Assembly (NCBI GenBank): GCA_015847255.1
Contig: JADLZK010007182.1
Span: forward strand, 177,227 to 241,226
From: Hyparrhenia diplandra
Taxonomy: Eukaryota > Streptophyta > Magnoliopsida > Poales > Poaceae
Direction: 5' to 3'
DNA length: 64,000 bases
Shown: positions 34,838 through 47,025 of the stretch, piece after piece
Layout of the letters: each line of letters opens with the position of its first letter
How positions within the stretch are numbered: position 1 is the first letter of the stretch
Position numbers and translations under genes: made by a program
The notes under the pieces: generated by a model
What the model was told of the DNA's origin: nothing
The model's input: the letters and a program-made list of their open reading frames with translations, nothing else
Databases searched by the model: none

Positions 34838-35140
34838 TGAGTAGTAGGAGTACGCGATGGTCCTGCTCGCGCTGCTGGCCACTCGAACGACGTCGGATCA
34901 GACGTTGTATTATTCCCAATGCTTTATTATGCGAGCGTTTTGCGTTCACAGACATTTTCTTTCTTTTTATGTACTTTTCCCCTCCTTTTTTCGTGTTTGT
35001 AAGTCTTTTTGGAAAGTGGATCGATGCAATCAGTGTAACGATCAGCATGTCGGCTGGTTGCTACTTTTGATCCGAATGCGTGGTTTCAGTTAAATTATGA
35101 GTCTGTCGACCATTCTTTGCCTCTTGAACCTGATATATAG
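34838..35140 (+). other. 3' flank of the Ole e 1-type gene
   Basis: AT-rich, with no ORF worth calling. It probably holds the 3' untranslated region; gctttattatg at 34920 and ttttgtaag-type strings are present, but no canonical AATAAA can be chosen with confidence. Confidence 0.4.
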
Positions 35141-35255
35141 TCTTTCTCCGTTCCAAATTGTAGTTCACTTTGGCTTTTCTAGATACATTGATTTTTTGCT
35201 ATGCGCCTATGTATCTAGAAAAGGCAAAGTGAACTACAATTTGGAACGGAGGAAG
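35141..35255. mobile_element. Short near-palindromic Stowaway-like MITE
   Basis: The left arm (CTCCGTTCCAAATTGTAGTT, then CACTTTGGCTTTTCTAGATA) is repeated inverted on the right, leaving only about 20 bp of loop. It is nearly a perfect hairpin of about 115 bp, within 310 bp of the stop codon of the Ole e 1-type gene. Confidence 0.85.
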
Positions 35256-35433
35256 TAATTGTTTGTGTAGCACGCAGCAAGGTACTTACAAATCCTATGA
35301 TGAAACATACTCGATCATCCAGTTCTTAATGGATTTGACTACATACTAATATCAGATCAGTTATTTGTTGTTGATGCTATGAAGAACAAGAACAAAAATA
35401 GTAATCACAGAGTAAAATTTTGTTACCCATTCT

Positions 35434-35653
35434 TTTTTTAGATCAATTCAGGGGGAGCAGTGCTCCACTGACTATATTGAACGAAGGAGCCTAGAGATCA
35501 GGCTCCAGTATACAAGCAAAATAGTCCTGGCATTCCAGAGGATAAAGAGTACAGGGGGTAGGATGCAGTTGGGTTAATTACAGAGCAAAGAGTGGGAGAT
35601 CAAGACAGTCCTGGCAGGCAGCTAACAGACTCTTTTCATTCTTAAAGCGCATC
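35434..35653 (-). mobile_element. 5'-truncated LINE tail with 13-bp target duplication
   Basis: A poly(T) then gatcaattcagggggagcag reads, on the minus strand, as the untranslated end and poly(A) of a LINE. TGTTACCCATTCT (35421-35433) and TGTTGCCCATTCT (35654-35666) flank it with one mismatch. 220 bp, noncoding. Confidence 0.65.
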
Positions 35654-35666
35654 TGTTGCCCATTCT

Positions 35667-36060
35667 GTTCACCATTTTTCCCTCTACGAACGATCTGCAC
35701 GGCCATCCTGCATGACTGCTCCCAATCCCAATAGAAGCACCCAACATTTCCTTCTCATATCAGGACGGTATGATGTTTGTCGGTGAGCCCCGGTGTGTGA
35801 TCATGCATAAAAAGATTTTTTTTTTAAAAAAGGATCAAATATGCAAAACGGTTCACATTGAAAAGGTAATGAACCTAATAGCAAAAATGAAAACCTGATT
35901 TTATTCATACAGCTTGTCCTTGTTTTTATCGGGACGCTCATTGGCATATTTTCCATTCTAAAAAAAATATAAATACTAGTGAACAAATTTTAAAGATTGG
36001 ATGAAGTATTAATACATATTCCCTCTGTCCCCGAATAGGTGAAAACATCAACAGAAGTAG
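35667..36060. other. No gene seen; nuclear-organellar junction region
   Basis: AT-rich DNA without ORFs of note. A partial Stowaway-like string (attccctctgtccccgaata) sits at 36017. The organellar insertion appears to start near 36060, but the exact junction cannot be placed by eye. Confidence 0.4.
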
Positions 36061-37311
36061 TACTCCCTTGGTTTATTAACTGGAAGCATCAGAGAAATCC
36101 TTCTTTTTCTTAAAACTAAAGAAGAAAGAGAGTAGGCTGTGATACCACCCACCCATATAGTGAAGTGAGAAGGGCAACGAAGCATAGAACAGACTTGACT
36201 TCAACTGAAAGTAGGAACATCCAATTCCATAAGAAGGGCGTAACCTAAGTATCGACGAGGGCACCGGTCTTCTTTCTTGAAAGGCTAAGGGAAGATACCT
36301 TTCACCATTGGATAATAGGTTTTCTAGTCCAGGTTGAGGAGCACATCCCCGGTAGAAAAGGAAGAAGGAAATGTAGCGGGGGTAAAAGTTAGGAACCTTA
36401 CACTCAAAGGGCTAGTAGCAGCGACCGGGAAGCGGGCATGGGAGTAGCATGAGCATGGCGATATCTTGTATCAAAATCTCGTTTCTCATTGTTTCTACTT
36501 TCAAGATAGAATCCCGCTTAAAATTCTTATGCTTCCGCTTTAAATATTACTTGACTAGCTTATGGATCCCTAGTTGACTAGTGTTCGGCGAAAGCCCACT
36601 GCTTGAGGGGAGAAGGAATTGTTTGCGATTTGGATAAGCTTTCATATCATCGTATTGAAAGAAGAAGTTCAGAGAGTCAAACTTTCTCTGTTGGCACGAT
36701 CGACTTCAAAATACCAATGGGCAAGGCCGCGGGAAGGAATTGGTATATCACTATGGATTTTCTATATAAGTTTTTACGCTTCAAAGCGGTGAATACGATC
36801 TTATCTCGTCTAGCCGAATTATAACACTTCGGTTTCAGCAGGTTGGGAAGTTTAAAACGGTTTTCATATAATATAAAGAGAAGCCAAATCCTAGTCGTCC
36901 TCATCGCTACAATATGCCCAAGTACGAGAACTTTGGATGAAGTTTAATGAAATGAGAGAACGAACGAACGAACAAAGCTTATCTCGTAGACGGATAAGCG
37001 AGTCTCCAACCTTAGCTAGTTGTACAAGGCACCTTTGCCAAAGGCGTATGTATTAGCGGACCTAGAAATGAATTACCATGATTCCACATCAAAGAAATCC
37101 GTTCCTTAAGGTTGGACTACCTCTATTGAGAGGGAGGAGATGAATGACCTTATGCTTCACGACATCTTTGGTTCATTCGATTAGCGAGCTGTGGGAAGGG
37201 AATAGAAGAATATCCGTCGGAAGGATTGCTAGTACTATAAATAAAAGGTAGTAGGAAGGCGAAGAGAAAACCCGAAAACTAGCTATGGTTTTAGGAAGAG
37301 CCACCCACGGA

Positions 37312-37373
37312 AAGGAATACTAATCTGCTAAGATAAGATACGAGAAGGAATACTAATCTGCTAAGATAAGATA
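37312..37373 (+). repeat. 33-bp tandem duplication
   Basis: A 29-bp string starting aaggaatactaatctgctaa is present at 37312-37340 and again at 37345-37373, with cgag between, giving a 33-bp period. It lies in the mitochondrial part of the insertion. Confidence 0.9.
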
Positions 37374-39616
37374 TTGACATGGTATTTGGAACCTTTCTTT
37401 CACCTTCTTTCTTTGGAATCTACAATAGGTCTTTCCCCTTGCTTTTGGGAGAGGGAAACTTTTCTTCTTTCTTCTAAGACTCTATTTCTTTTCTTTGCGC
37501 ACCTCTTCCTTTGGTAAGCTTACGCGACCGAATAGAATTGGCTATATCTTAGGCTCACTTAGGCAGCCAAGGTCATACCTTTGCCCTGGGTGGGTATCCA
37601 TACTCTTGGGGATAACCGGACTTATAGGGACGCTTAGCTTAACTAGCCGTGGCACTTTAGATTCTTTTTGACATACCATTTGCGCGCCTTGTCTACACCT
37701 CGAGACACCAATCGGAGCTGGCCTAGGAGGGATTCTAGACAAATTTCACAACGCTTTGCAATAAGTACTTCTTTGGAAAAAAAATAATGCGGTAGTTCAC
37801 AATAAGATAAGAAAGAACTTGGGTAAGCAAGCGATGCGCCTTACATCAAAGCAAAAGCGATGCTTTTAGTCCGAGGACTAATTATTCTCTTTATTGAAGT
37901 TGGTGCCTTTCTTCTTGATCGCACCGTAAAACTACTCCATCGATTAACGCTGAAGTGACCTACCTACTTTGACGCCTTTACTCACAGCCGTAGGTTGGCT
38001 TTCATCTCTTCTCTGTCTTTCGACCTTTGCGCATGCTAGTTACATAAGGGCGTCCCCAGCGATGACGAGAATCACTAGCGAGGAGGAGCATGCAACCAAT
38101 CGGGAGGAGGGTGTCGGCGCGCTAGCGAGGTCGATCGCCTATCTCACACTGCCGATTTGCTCGGTCATCGACATTTTCCCACTACGCCAAACTTGTTTAA
38201 TTATTTTTTTATGCCCACCTCGCTAGCGATTTCGTCGAGCCCGTTACGCCCTAAAAGGTACCTCCCTTTATACGTACCAAGGGCTTTGCTACTAGTGGAT
38301 GATTTAAAAAAAAAACGAGAAATGCTTGCTTGCATGGCTGGGCTTCTCGGTGGGCGGGCCCTCCCGACACTACGTTCAGATTCATCATTGGGAAGATCCC
38401 ATAGATGTGCTCCGAGCAAACCAAGTGGGATAATTACTAACAAGGGTTGGGTGGTAAACAACAAAGACGAAAAGCATGGTCAGGGGGCCAAGTACGGATA
38501 AGAGGGGTAAGATCTCGGTTCAGCAGATAGCTTAACAAACTTCGAGTATGGAATTTCTTGAGAGAGATAGGGAGCTAGTTCTTTAGTAGGCTTGGGTGTA
38601 TACGGAGAGTGCTTTCCTTTATAGTAGAGAATCCAAATAGGAGGAGGTATTAGTATTAGCCGAGCAAAGATAAAAGGAAGTCCGCTAGCAATATGCTTCT
38701 TAACAGGCGGGGATTCCACCAATTTCATGTAAACGAGTTCACCCCGACTCGAAAAGATAGGTCTTACGATTGGGACGGTGATGACAAAACAAGCAAGGAT
38801 GTGTTGTTGTGGAAATCAAATACAATAGTAGGTAGGGAAGCTCGGGCGGGTTGATCCAAGGAAATTAGTAGGCTTAAACGAATATGAGCGCCGCTACGGC
38901 CAATGAATGATTCTCGGGTGAAAGGAAACGGGGAAGGTTTCGTCACCGCCCCTTATTCTTTTTCGAGAGGAATGAAATAGGATGTGTCCTCCTACAGTAA
39001 CGTCATGCCGGGTCGAGTCGCAACTTCCACTATATATGATCAAATGTCAATCCGGTGTTCCCGATCCGACCGGTGATCCGAAATCTTTTGTGGGTGCCGA
39101 CGCCTATAGAATCCAGTTCTCTTATAAGAGAGTAGAAAAGTCGGTTTACGTGCGGATTGGAAAGAATAAAAGATAAGATTTTCCCGTGCGTAAGAAGAAA
39201 AAGGACAAAGCGGAAACATCTCTAGCGTAACGAGTGGAACGAGAAAGTTCAATGACCCAAGCGCACGAGTGGACCGATGCTATCCGACCGAGCAGAGATC
39301 ACCCGAGGGGAAGTGCCCCGAGGCGAGTAAGAGTCCCAAGCCGGAGCCAAGCAAGGAAAGAAAAGAGATAGTTTAAAATCCCAACCTACCAAATAGGTAT
39401 TTCCGATTGGTATTCCGATTCCTATTCGATTCGGAGTAAGGTATTGCTTATCTCTAAGGAACATAGCATTGTTGGAGAAGTTTAAGTGGGAGTAAGCATT
39501 GCCCCCTTACTTGTTCGTTGTCTATCCTGTTCTACTAACCCGATGTCTACTGTATAAATCTATACTCGTTTGAACTACTCGATTGCTATTTTTTTGTCTT
39601 TCCTTTACTAACGTCG

Positions 39617-39653
39617 AATAACTAGTTTTTTTGGTCCGCCAAAACTAGTTATT
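39617..39653. other. 13-bp stem hairpin
   Basis: AATAACTAGTTTT and AAAACTAGTTATT pair perfectly across an 11-nt loop (TTTGGTCCGCC). In plant mitochondria such stems often protect transcript 3' ends, but no gene next to it could be identified. Confidence 0.6.
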
Positions 39654-40780
39654 CCATTGAAAAATCTATCGACGAAGACGAACTTGCATTTGTTGAATAA
39701 AGAAAAGAAAAGAAGAGTTCGATGTAGGAGGAGCGAGCCTCCCCAGAGCTTTTCGGCAGCCATACTTTCTTCACAAAACTTTATGAGAAAGATGGACTCT
39801 CTTTCACCGCAACTTGCCCGCCCTAACAGATGGAATTGATTCACGATCAGCCTCCTTCGGACCAGGTAGCTACAGCCCGTAAGCAAAACAAGATTTGGTC
39901 TCGTACGCCTGCTAAGCAAGTTCCCTCTCTTTTTCATTTTTAACTGATAGCCCTCTCATTACTTGAAAGGAAATGGAATGCATCTTCGGTGCCTAAGCTT
40001 GAGTGAGCGCATCGCAACTGTGCCGATTTCTTTCTTCTTAACGAAACTCTGTCTATCTACTAAAAAACTTCTTCCTACGCAAAGCCTACTAAATAAAACT
40101 CTTCGCAAACTCATTACGGAGGTTACCATTAAACTCAAAGGAAACTAATTACGTGGATAAGAGAAAGAAAGAATCACTAATGCCAGCCGAAATGCCCAAT
40201 GACTATCGAGTACCAGACAAAAGCTAAATATATAGCCTTTCTAGCGAGTAATTTCTTCCTTTCATTTCATTATATACGAGTTTCTTTCTATCGAGAAAGG
40301 AAGCAATTACATAGAGTAAATAAAATAGTTACGAGTTGGCTAGCTTGTTCATTCATTCTTATATCTCCGAAGCTCCGCCTCTGCTTCCACTAGCATCATA
40401 AGTGTACTAAGGAAGTCTTCAATAGGCTCGGTAGGGATGGAATGGTCAATCTCAAACTCTTTATTAATATTGGCGGATATTCTCTTAAGGCTAATAATCA
40501 TTCTAAAAAAATCCTTGCCTAAATCTGCGCCATCGGTGTCCGTCTAGTGAAGATAGCTAATGGATTCCTCCCCAAGCTTCTTTCTTATTAGTTGCCTCAG
40601 CACCCGAGTAATAGACAGTGGGACTAGTTCTTAGTAGGCAAGCACCTCCTTGAGTGTCCAGTGTCAAAAGAATGCCAGGACCAGCCGATCCATCCAAGGT
40701 GAATGAGCCGCACGCGCCTCTTGAGCTACTCAATTCTCTCTTCAAGATCTTAGTAATCTTCATCTAGCGCCTAGGTATTT

Positions 40781-41166
40781 ACTCATACCCCGGGTTACAC
40801 CTTTCTCAACCTCAGTATGTTCGTGACCTTTTGGTTCGTAGTAAAATGGCTGGAGCCAAATCGTGCCTCACACCTATAATACCTAGTGAAGCACTTTCTA
40901 AGTTTAGTGGTACACCAATGAACGAGCCCCACCTCTATCGTAGTGCTCCCCAATATGCTACTATCACCAGACCAGATATCACCTTTGCGGTTCACAAGGC
41001 ATCGCATTTCATGCATCAGCCCACTCAACTGGACAGCGTTAAAGCGTGTTACGTGCCTTATCTCAAAGGTAATGGCATTCACATCTCGACCCGCTCGCCC
41101 TCGGAAAACCATGCCTATAGCGACGCGCAGACTGGCCCGTCCTTCCATCATAGCTTAGTTGGCTAG
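40781..41166 (+). mobile_element. Ty1-copia pol fragment inside mitochondrial DNA
   Basis: The frames read PGLHLSQPQYVRDLL, KMAGAKSC, TPMNEPHLYRS, QYATITRPDITFAV and ASHFMHQPT, then YLKGN and AYSDAQ. These are the end of the copia reverse transcriptase and start of RNase H (consensus: hLSQ.kYi.dLL, GtPl.dp..YRS..GaLqYaTiTRPDI..AV). It has no LTRs and is truncated at both ends. It lies about 115 bp from the end of nad4. Copia scraps are known in plant mitochondrial genomes, so it probably arrived there before transfer. Confidence 0.8.
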
Positions 41167-41280
41167 CTAGCTACTTCATTTTGTGCTAAAGCCCCTCGAT
41201 ACATAAGTGCTCTCATTCCTAGAACCCACCCGGGGCGATCCAGTCACCCGGATAAGATTTCTTTTCTTTGCTGATTCCTC

Positions 41281-41369
41281 TCAATGAAATTTGCCATGTT
41301 GCACTAAGTTACTTACGGATGTATGCATGCAGTCCGGGAACACTTTGGGGTGAACACCCATCCGAACAA
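41281..41369 (-). pseudogene. nad4: nad4 exon 4 (nuclear copy of mitochondrial DNA)
   Basis: Exactly 89 nt, reading (with the last base of exon 3) VVRMGVHPKVFPDCMHTSVS to the terminal NLVQHGKFH and TGA at 41281. This is the C-terminus of NADH dehydrogenase subunit 4 of respiratory complex I. Codons CGG (R for W), CAC (H for Y) and CCG (P for L) differ from the usual protein exactly as expected at C-to-U RNA editing sites, so the source was genomic mitochondrial DNA and not edited RNA. In the nucleus it is non-functional. Confidence 0.92.
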
Positions 41370-44025
41370 GTAGGGTCAATAGTTCAGCATTTAGGCCGTA
41401 ACATTTAGCAAAAAAACTAATCTTAAACCCAACAAGTGCTCTCCGAACCAAGCTAGATAGTCTCCTATCACTAGGCTCACCAACCAACCTGGACTTTGAT
41501 TCTTTCTTATTATTCTAACCGGATATAAAAACCATAAGGATTGTTTCCAGCCAAGAGTTCCCATATGACATAAGCGCTCTTGGGTGGGGTGGGCCCTCAT
41601 TCGCCAGGTCTTTGAGTGCCCGTCGTACCACGTGGTTGGTACACTAGGCTGATCGATACTTTACTTTGAGGATCTGGCACCTGCGCCCGACTCGGTCTGC
41701 CAGTGAATTTTGGCTCTACGTCCGGTCGTGCGTGGTATGTTCGCGATTCGTACAAATGGAAGACATCGCGTACGTTAACCTTCCTTTATTGGGCTGGGCC
41801 ATTCCATCTTTGAGAAGGGGCCCAATCTCGTATTTGATGGTCGGCGTGGCAATATGCTTAGCTTCGTAGACAGGTTTCCCAGCCGTTGCAAAGACTTCGC
41901 GAGAACGGTCAGGGGCGCGATTCGCCAAGCTAGGGCAAACAAAGCCGTCCGGCCCTACCAGATTAAGAATGCGAAGGCCTTTCCTTCGAAAGGAGAAAAA
42001 AAAAAAGAGCTATGCTATTGACCGACCCTTTCGTACTTACTTCGAATCAATAGGCCTATCATTTTTCATGAGGCGGGCCAAATAGAGAATGAAATGCAAA
42101 TTTAGGGGAAGGGGGATGGTCGCGCCTTTGATTTTGTTTAAGGGCTGCTCGCCTTACTAAAGTACCAAAGGCTTTCACGGCTGACACCCCTACCTTAGAA
42201 TCTAAGCCCTTTGAAGCGCCAGTAGTTGTAGCAGTGGGTAAGGCTTTCGTTCAACTCGCTCCGGGTTCCGATCTATATGACCTCTAGACAGTACAAAGTA
42301 CACCTCTTCCGTAGAGGCAAGCTGGTAGTAACCTAACCTTTTAGAGTCGGGGGAGCCGAGCCCTTAACTCTATCAATAGATAAATCTTCGTGCGTGGCGT
42401 GAGTTGGAATCCTAGAAAGGATCGATTGAGACTCCCTCCCCGGTTCCACGAAGATCTCTACGTACTTGTCTAGTCCAGGACAACTGAGATCTTCCGGTCT
42501 GCGTGCGTGGGAGCAGCTGAAACAAAGAAGAGTCTGGTCCGCTCTTCATTCAGGCCCCCCCGCCTTACAAATGGGCCGTCCCCCTTAATGAATCGAATGG
42601 TCCTTCGACCCTCGTTTGATTCCGACGGCCGGCATAGATGAAATCTCATGAGACCCGCCCACTATTACTACAAAAAAGCCCTGCCCTGGCACCTTCGCTA
42701 GACGGAGAGTAAGCGACTTCTATTAGCACCGGACCGTCGAGTCGAATTGATCGTGTTATGTGCAACGTCCATCAATGGTGGTTCATTAATGTCCATAGAT
42801 TTAGACTCCTTCCCCCTTCCCTTATGCGCAAAAGATCGAGAGGGGCCCGAACCAAACCGAGAACGTAAACAGAATTCGACTCACTCTCGTATGGCTCGCC
42901 CTCGAGCCCTGGGCGAGTCGGCCGGGTCTTCCCTTTTGTTCTGTTTCCGCCACGATAAAGACGCACGGAAGAACTATGGTATGCCCAGCGCGTGGAGGAT
43001 CCGTTGAGAGTGTCCCTTGTCTCGGTAGGGAACAGTACCTATTGTCTTGAAAAAGAAAGGTCAGTGCTACGGTCCCCTATTGTTTGATCCAATATTGACC
43101 GGTGCGGATCACGTTCTACTACCTCCGGTCCGTGGTTCGACCTCCCGTAGTGGTCCTTGCTTTTCTTTTTGAAAGCTCCGCTAATTTTTCGTACTTGCTC
43201 AGTGTGCCCCCTTTCGTCGAGTGCCCCACCCGGTTCACAGGGCTGTTGGCCTACCAAGCAAGCACTTGCCCACAGCTCCTGCCGCCTGCCAAGCGGGCTC
43301 CGCGCTCGTTATCCTGACTGTTCTCTCCGCTGGGCCCTTTCCTATTGCTCTAACCATAAGCTATGGCAATTCCAGCTCGCACCCACTCTGGCCCGCCCAG
43401 CGAGGCCTGAGTGAGCTCAGTGGTCAGCCCCGACGTTAGGGGTCTTTTCGCTTTTGCCAGATCTATAGAGATATTACGAGTCCTCCGTCCCAGATTCCCT
43501 CGCCGCGGCCATCTGGTTCACCGGTACTACCAAAAAGTCTCATGCTTACGTTACTGTGACTGATATATAAGTATGATCTCGGACTACGAAGACCCAGTCG
43601 TGCTTCTGGTTTCCATTCTCATCATCATATTGAAGGAAACTCCTCGTGCTCTGCCATAAGAACTTGGAGTCCGTATCATGGTGAAGGTAAGGTAACGCTG
43701 TGATTCTTGCTCAAAAAACTGACCGAACACGTTCGAGTTATTGGCTCGTCCGACCCGGCAGCATTCATGAGTCGCTCGTTCAACTGTCCCTCGGAGACAC
43801 GGTCGAGAAGTGCCATGCATGGTCGCCCCCGTCCTTTCTTTCTCTCGGTCCCACCCAGGCGGGCCCCTCTGGGGTAATAAAGAAATGGATAAAAAAGGGG
43901 ACTTCTGCTACGGGCTATGCCACCCATTACTTATGAGGGAAGTCGCATCCGTCCCATCGCAAGCACCTACAATGTTATGATCACATTGGTTTACCCTTTT
44001 TTGGTAGTTCAACGGACGGTCGCCC
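41370..44025 (-). other. nad4 intron 3 (group II)
   Basis: Lies between exons 3 and 4 and is 2656 nt. It begins GGGCGACCG (minus strand) and ends CTAC. Domain V is readable at 41445-41478: GAGCC, stem strand TAGTGATAG, loop GAGA, return strand and GGTTC, followed by a domain VI-like stretch. No maturase ORF is present, as expected for this intron. Confidence 0.8.
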
Positions 44026-44448
44026 CTCCAACAAGAAAAGGTAGAAATATGGAAACTTCTCTGCCATTTAGATCGGAGAATTTATAGAGGAAATCGGGTT
44101 TTAAATTTCCAGAAACCACACGATTATATAGCCAAAGGGAATACGCCGCGCCTAAAATCATCCCAAGCGCTGCTAATGTGGCTACTAAGCTATTTCTTTG
44201 GAAAGCTCCTACTAAGATTAGAAATTCCCCGATAAAGCTGCTAGTGCCGGGTAAACTCATATTGGCTAAAGTGAAAAAGAAGAAAATGGTAGAGAAATTC
44301 GGCATGGTGCTCACTAAACCTCCATAATATCTAACAAGTCGAGTCTTATGTCGGTCATATAGAACACCAACACATAGAAAAAGGGCTGAAGAAACCAGTC
44401 CATGACTTAACATAAGTAAAATGCTACCTCCAATTCCCTGTATGTTCG
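44026..44448 (-). pseudogene. nad4: nad4 exon 3 (nuclear copy of mitochondrial DNA)
   Basis: 423 nt, the usual exon 3 length, reading NIQGIGGSILLMLSHGLVSS through FIGEFLILVGAF to FLPFLVG. It encodes transmembrane helices of the complex I proton-pumping subunit ND4. The frame is fully open. Exons 1 and 2 are absent because intron 2 is cut off upstream, so the locus cannot encode NAD4. The intact state suggests a fairly recent transfer. Confidence 0.92.
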
Positions 44449-45570
44449 ATAGAGCCTAATATTCCCCCGGAGTACGCCGCTTACCCCCCGAACCGTACAA
44501 GATAGTTACCACCTATCATACGGCTTTCTAACTCCACTTCTTTTTCTGGTTGTTCCGCTCTGTCGGATCAATGGTAGTCTCAGAGATCTGGTAACCTCCG
44601 ATATTTTTGACAACACGCTTCCTGCTTCCGTTTTGAGTTGCGCATCTTTCTCCCCGGGGCATACTATAGTATCACATCGTAGACCCCCACCCCAACTCTA
44701 TCTTCCTTATCAGTGAACCGGAACATAGTGCATAGGTACTCTTCGATGCTGCGAGGACGAGACGAGGTGACATACTACGATCACGCACTGAAGTTCTGCC
44801 CTTCGGCTCGGCATATGGAACCTCTCAACTGCTCCCCTCGGGATAGGTAGGCCCATCCCCCCCCCCCTTTCCCGAGAGGCGGCCGGGCTGTGTTTCCCCC
44901 AGCGGCAACCCAGTGGCGGCAAAAACGAAAAAGGGTGGGCTCCGCGCAGTTCGCGTTTTATTGTAAAGAGAGAGCTTTTCATTCTCTTATAGAAGCCCGC
45001 GTCCACGCGGGTAAAGCCCCTGCGAAGCTGCAGGGAGCACTGAGCAATGAGGGGATGAGGGCAACTCCGCCCACGGGTTGGACCACACCACAGGCAAAAA
45101 GTCCTTCCACGGCAAGAGAAGGGTGACCGGAACAAGAAAAGGGAGCTAGTCGTTGGAGGGAAGACAAGGCTCGTTCCGTGCGACTCCACGAGAAGTACGC
45201 GCGCTAGAAAAGGCAGCCAGCTTAAAAACGCTAGCTAGCTACTTTTGTAGCCTTTTTTGTTTGGTTGCCTACGCTTGCTCTCCGGGGCGCGCTACGGCAA
45301 CACCCCCCGCTTGCTTCTTTACGTTCGACGCCGAGCTCGCAGCCTCCCCACCCTTGCTTAGCGTTCCACTTGTGATCCTGGAGGATTTGGAGAAATGCGC
45401 CCGACCATGAAGAATGGATTTTAGCTTTTCTTTCATGTGAACGGCCCTATCTTGTAAAGAATGGTTTTTCGTGCTATAGACCACGTTGAGAAAGACCAAC
45501 CAACAACACAAATAAAGACCGTTCCATTTGGGTACCTCGAAAGGGAGGTGCTCTTTTATGATGCTACGGA
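44449..45570 (-). other. nad4 intron 2, 3' part (group II)
   Basis: Directly precedes exon 3 on the minus strand. A group II domain V is clear at about 44487-44525 (GAGCCGTATGATAGG, loop, then ACTATCTTGTACGGTTC). The intron ends ...CTCTAT. The 5' portion is missing: at about 45.57 kb the sequence changes into a mosaic with plastid fragments. The left end of the intron is approximate. Confidence 0.75.
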
Positions 45571-45752
45571 CGGCCGTCCGAAGTGCATGCAATGACGGGC
45601 TCGAGATAGGATAGGATTGTGCGCGCAGGGGCCCTTCGGGTGTCCATATTTTGGCCGACCTTAGCGTAGGCCCCTATGTTATGCGGCCGTAATATTTTTA
45701 TACCTTCCACCGCTGTTACGCCAGAAATCCAAGGTTCCACACGAGCTCCTGT

Positions 45753-45919
<167 letters not shown>

Positions 45920-46059
45920 TAGATATAATAGTTGCGGAAACTCTCCAAATAAAAAAATAAACTACAATAATAACCCACATTTACTACATTTCTTTTTGGA
46001 GTGAAGCTAGCTACCATCCTAGTCAGAGAGATATTTTTGGGCTCTTAGGCGTTATTGTA

Positions 46060-46128
46060 CCTAGTCATAAGCGCCTATACCGTAAAATCGATTTTCGACG
46101 GAATCAAAAAGACATATCTGGTAGAATC
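46060..46128 (+). pseudogene. rpl2: rpl2 fragment (plastid origin)
   Basis: Reads [20 protein letters not shown], a conserved part of plastid ribosomal protein uL2 exon 1. About 65 bp, truncated at both sides. The following 130 bp (46129-46260) are organellar in composition but not assigned. Confidence 0.75.
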
Positions 46129-46287
46129 TTCCATAATATAGTCTATTCTCTCTCCTACAACTCTAGGTTGTATATTCATACGCCTTTCGAACTATTTAGT
46201 TTTCCAACTAAGAGGATTGGATTATCCGGACTCATGCATGAATTGGGCTAAGCTAAAAAAAAAAGACTATTTCAAAAACTAGTTAAT

Positions 46288-47025
46288 TCAATGATGACCT
46301 TCCATGGATTCACCTATATAGGCTGCGGCTAACGTTGCAAAAATAAGAGCTTGAATACCGCTTGTAAATAATCCAAGAAACATGACCGGTATAGGGACTA
46401 CTAAGGGGACTAAAGAAACAAGAACAACAACGACTAATTCATCGCCAATATATTTCGAAAAGTCGAAAACTAAGTGATAATGGTTTTGTGAAATCTTCTA
46501 GGATGTTAATAGGTAAAAGGATTGGGGTTGGTTTAATATATTTTTCGAAATAACTCAATCCTTTTTTGCTAAGACCCGCATAAAAATATACGCTGATGTT
46601 AGTAAAGCTAAAGCAACATAGTATTTATATCATTCGTGGGCGCTGCTAATTCCCCATGGGGTAACTCTATAATTTTCCAAGGTAAAAGAGCACCGACCAA
46701 TTCGAAACAAAAATAAAAAGGAACATAGTTCCAATAAAGGGAACCCTGGGGACCATATTCTTCTCCAATCTGAGTTTTGCTCAAGTCTCGAATAAACTCA
46801 AGGACATATTCGAAGAAATTCGACCATCGGTCGGGATGGTTTGTGGATTCGAACAGCTATGATAACCGAACCTAGCAAAATAGTAATTACGACCCAAGAA
46901 GTGATGAGTACTTGGGCATGAATTTGGAAACCTCCTATTTGCCAATAGAAGTGTTGGCCTACTTCTACACCCGATATATCATATAACCCCTTGAGTGTTT
47001 TAATGGAACACGGTGTAATATTCAT
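46288..47025 (-). pseudogene. atpI: atpI pseudogene (plastid origin)
   Basis: Subunit a (IV) of plastid ATP synthase CF0. The minus-strand start (MNITPCSIKTLKGLYDISGV ... GQHFYWQIGGFQIHAQVL) is at 47025, and the final AAYIGESMEGHH with stop is at 46288. Total length is close to the normal 744 nt, but frameshifts starting near 46850 put the middle in other frames, for example after SVIIAVR. Upstream DNA to 47230 looks like the atpI-atpH spacer. Non-functional. Confidence 0.92.

Larger units (their letters stand above)
36060..40780. other. Mitochondrial-type intergenic DNA
   Basis: Balanced composition, many purine-rich strings such as gaaagaaag and ggaagg, and no ORF I recognise. No tRNA or rRNA was found. 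Short ORFs at 38201-38501 and 39608-39937 have no visible domain. Grass mitochondrial genomes have long stretches of this type. Confidence 0.5.

Noticed and set aside
38041..38240. Possible transposon with gtccccagcgatgacgag and cctcgctagcgatttcgtcg strings
   Set aside because: The partial inverted similarity is too short, and no target duplication was found within the mitochondrial-type DNA.
39608..39937. 109-residue ORF in the mitochondrial part
   Set aside because: No resemblance to a known mitochondrial protein; an overlapping opposite-strand ORF exists. Not called as a gene.
43021..43440. A separate mitochondrial gene between the nad4 exons
   Set aside because: Short ORFs only; the stretch fits inside the 2.66-kb group II intron bounded by exact exon ends.
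44710..45189. 159-residue minus-strand ORF
   Set aside because: It lies within nad4 intron 2, where open frames occur by chance; no maturase or other domain is visible.
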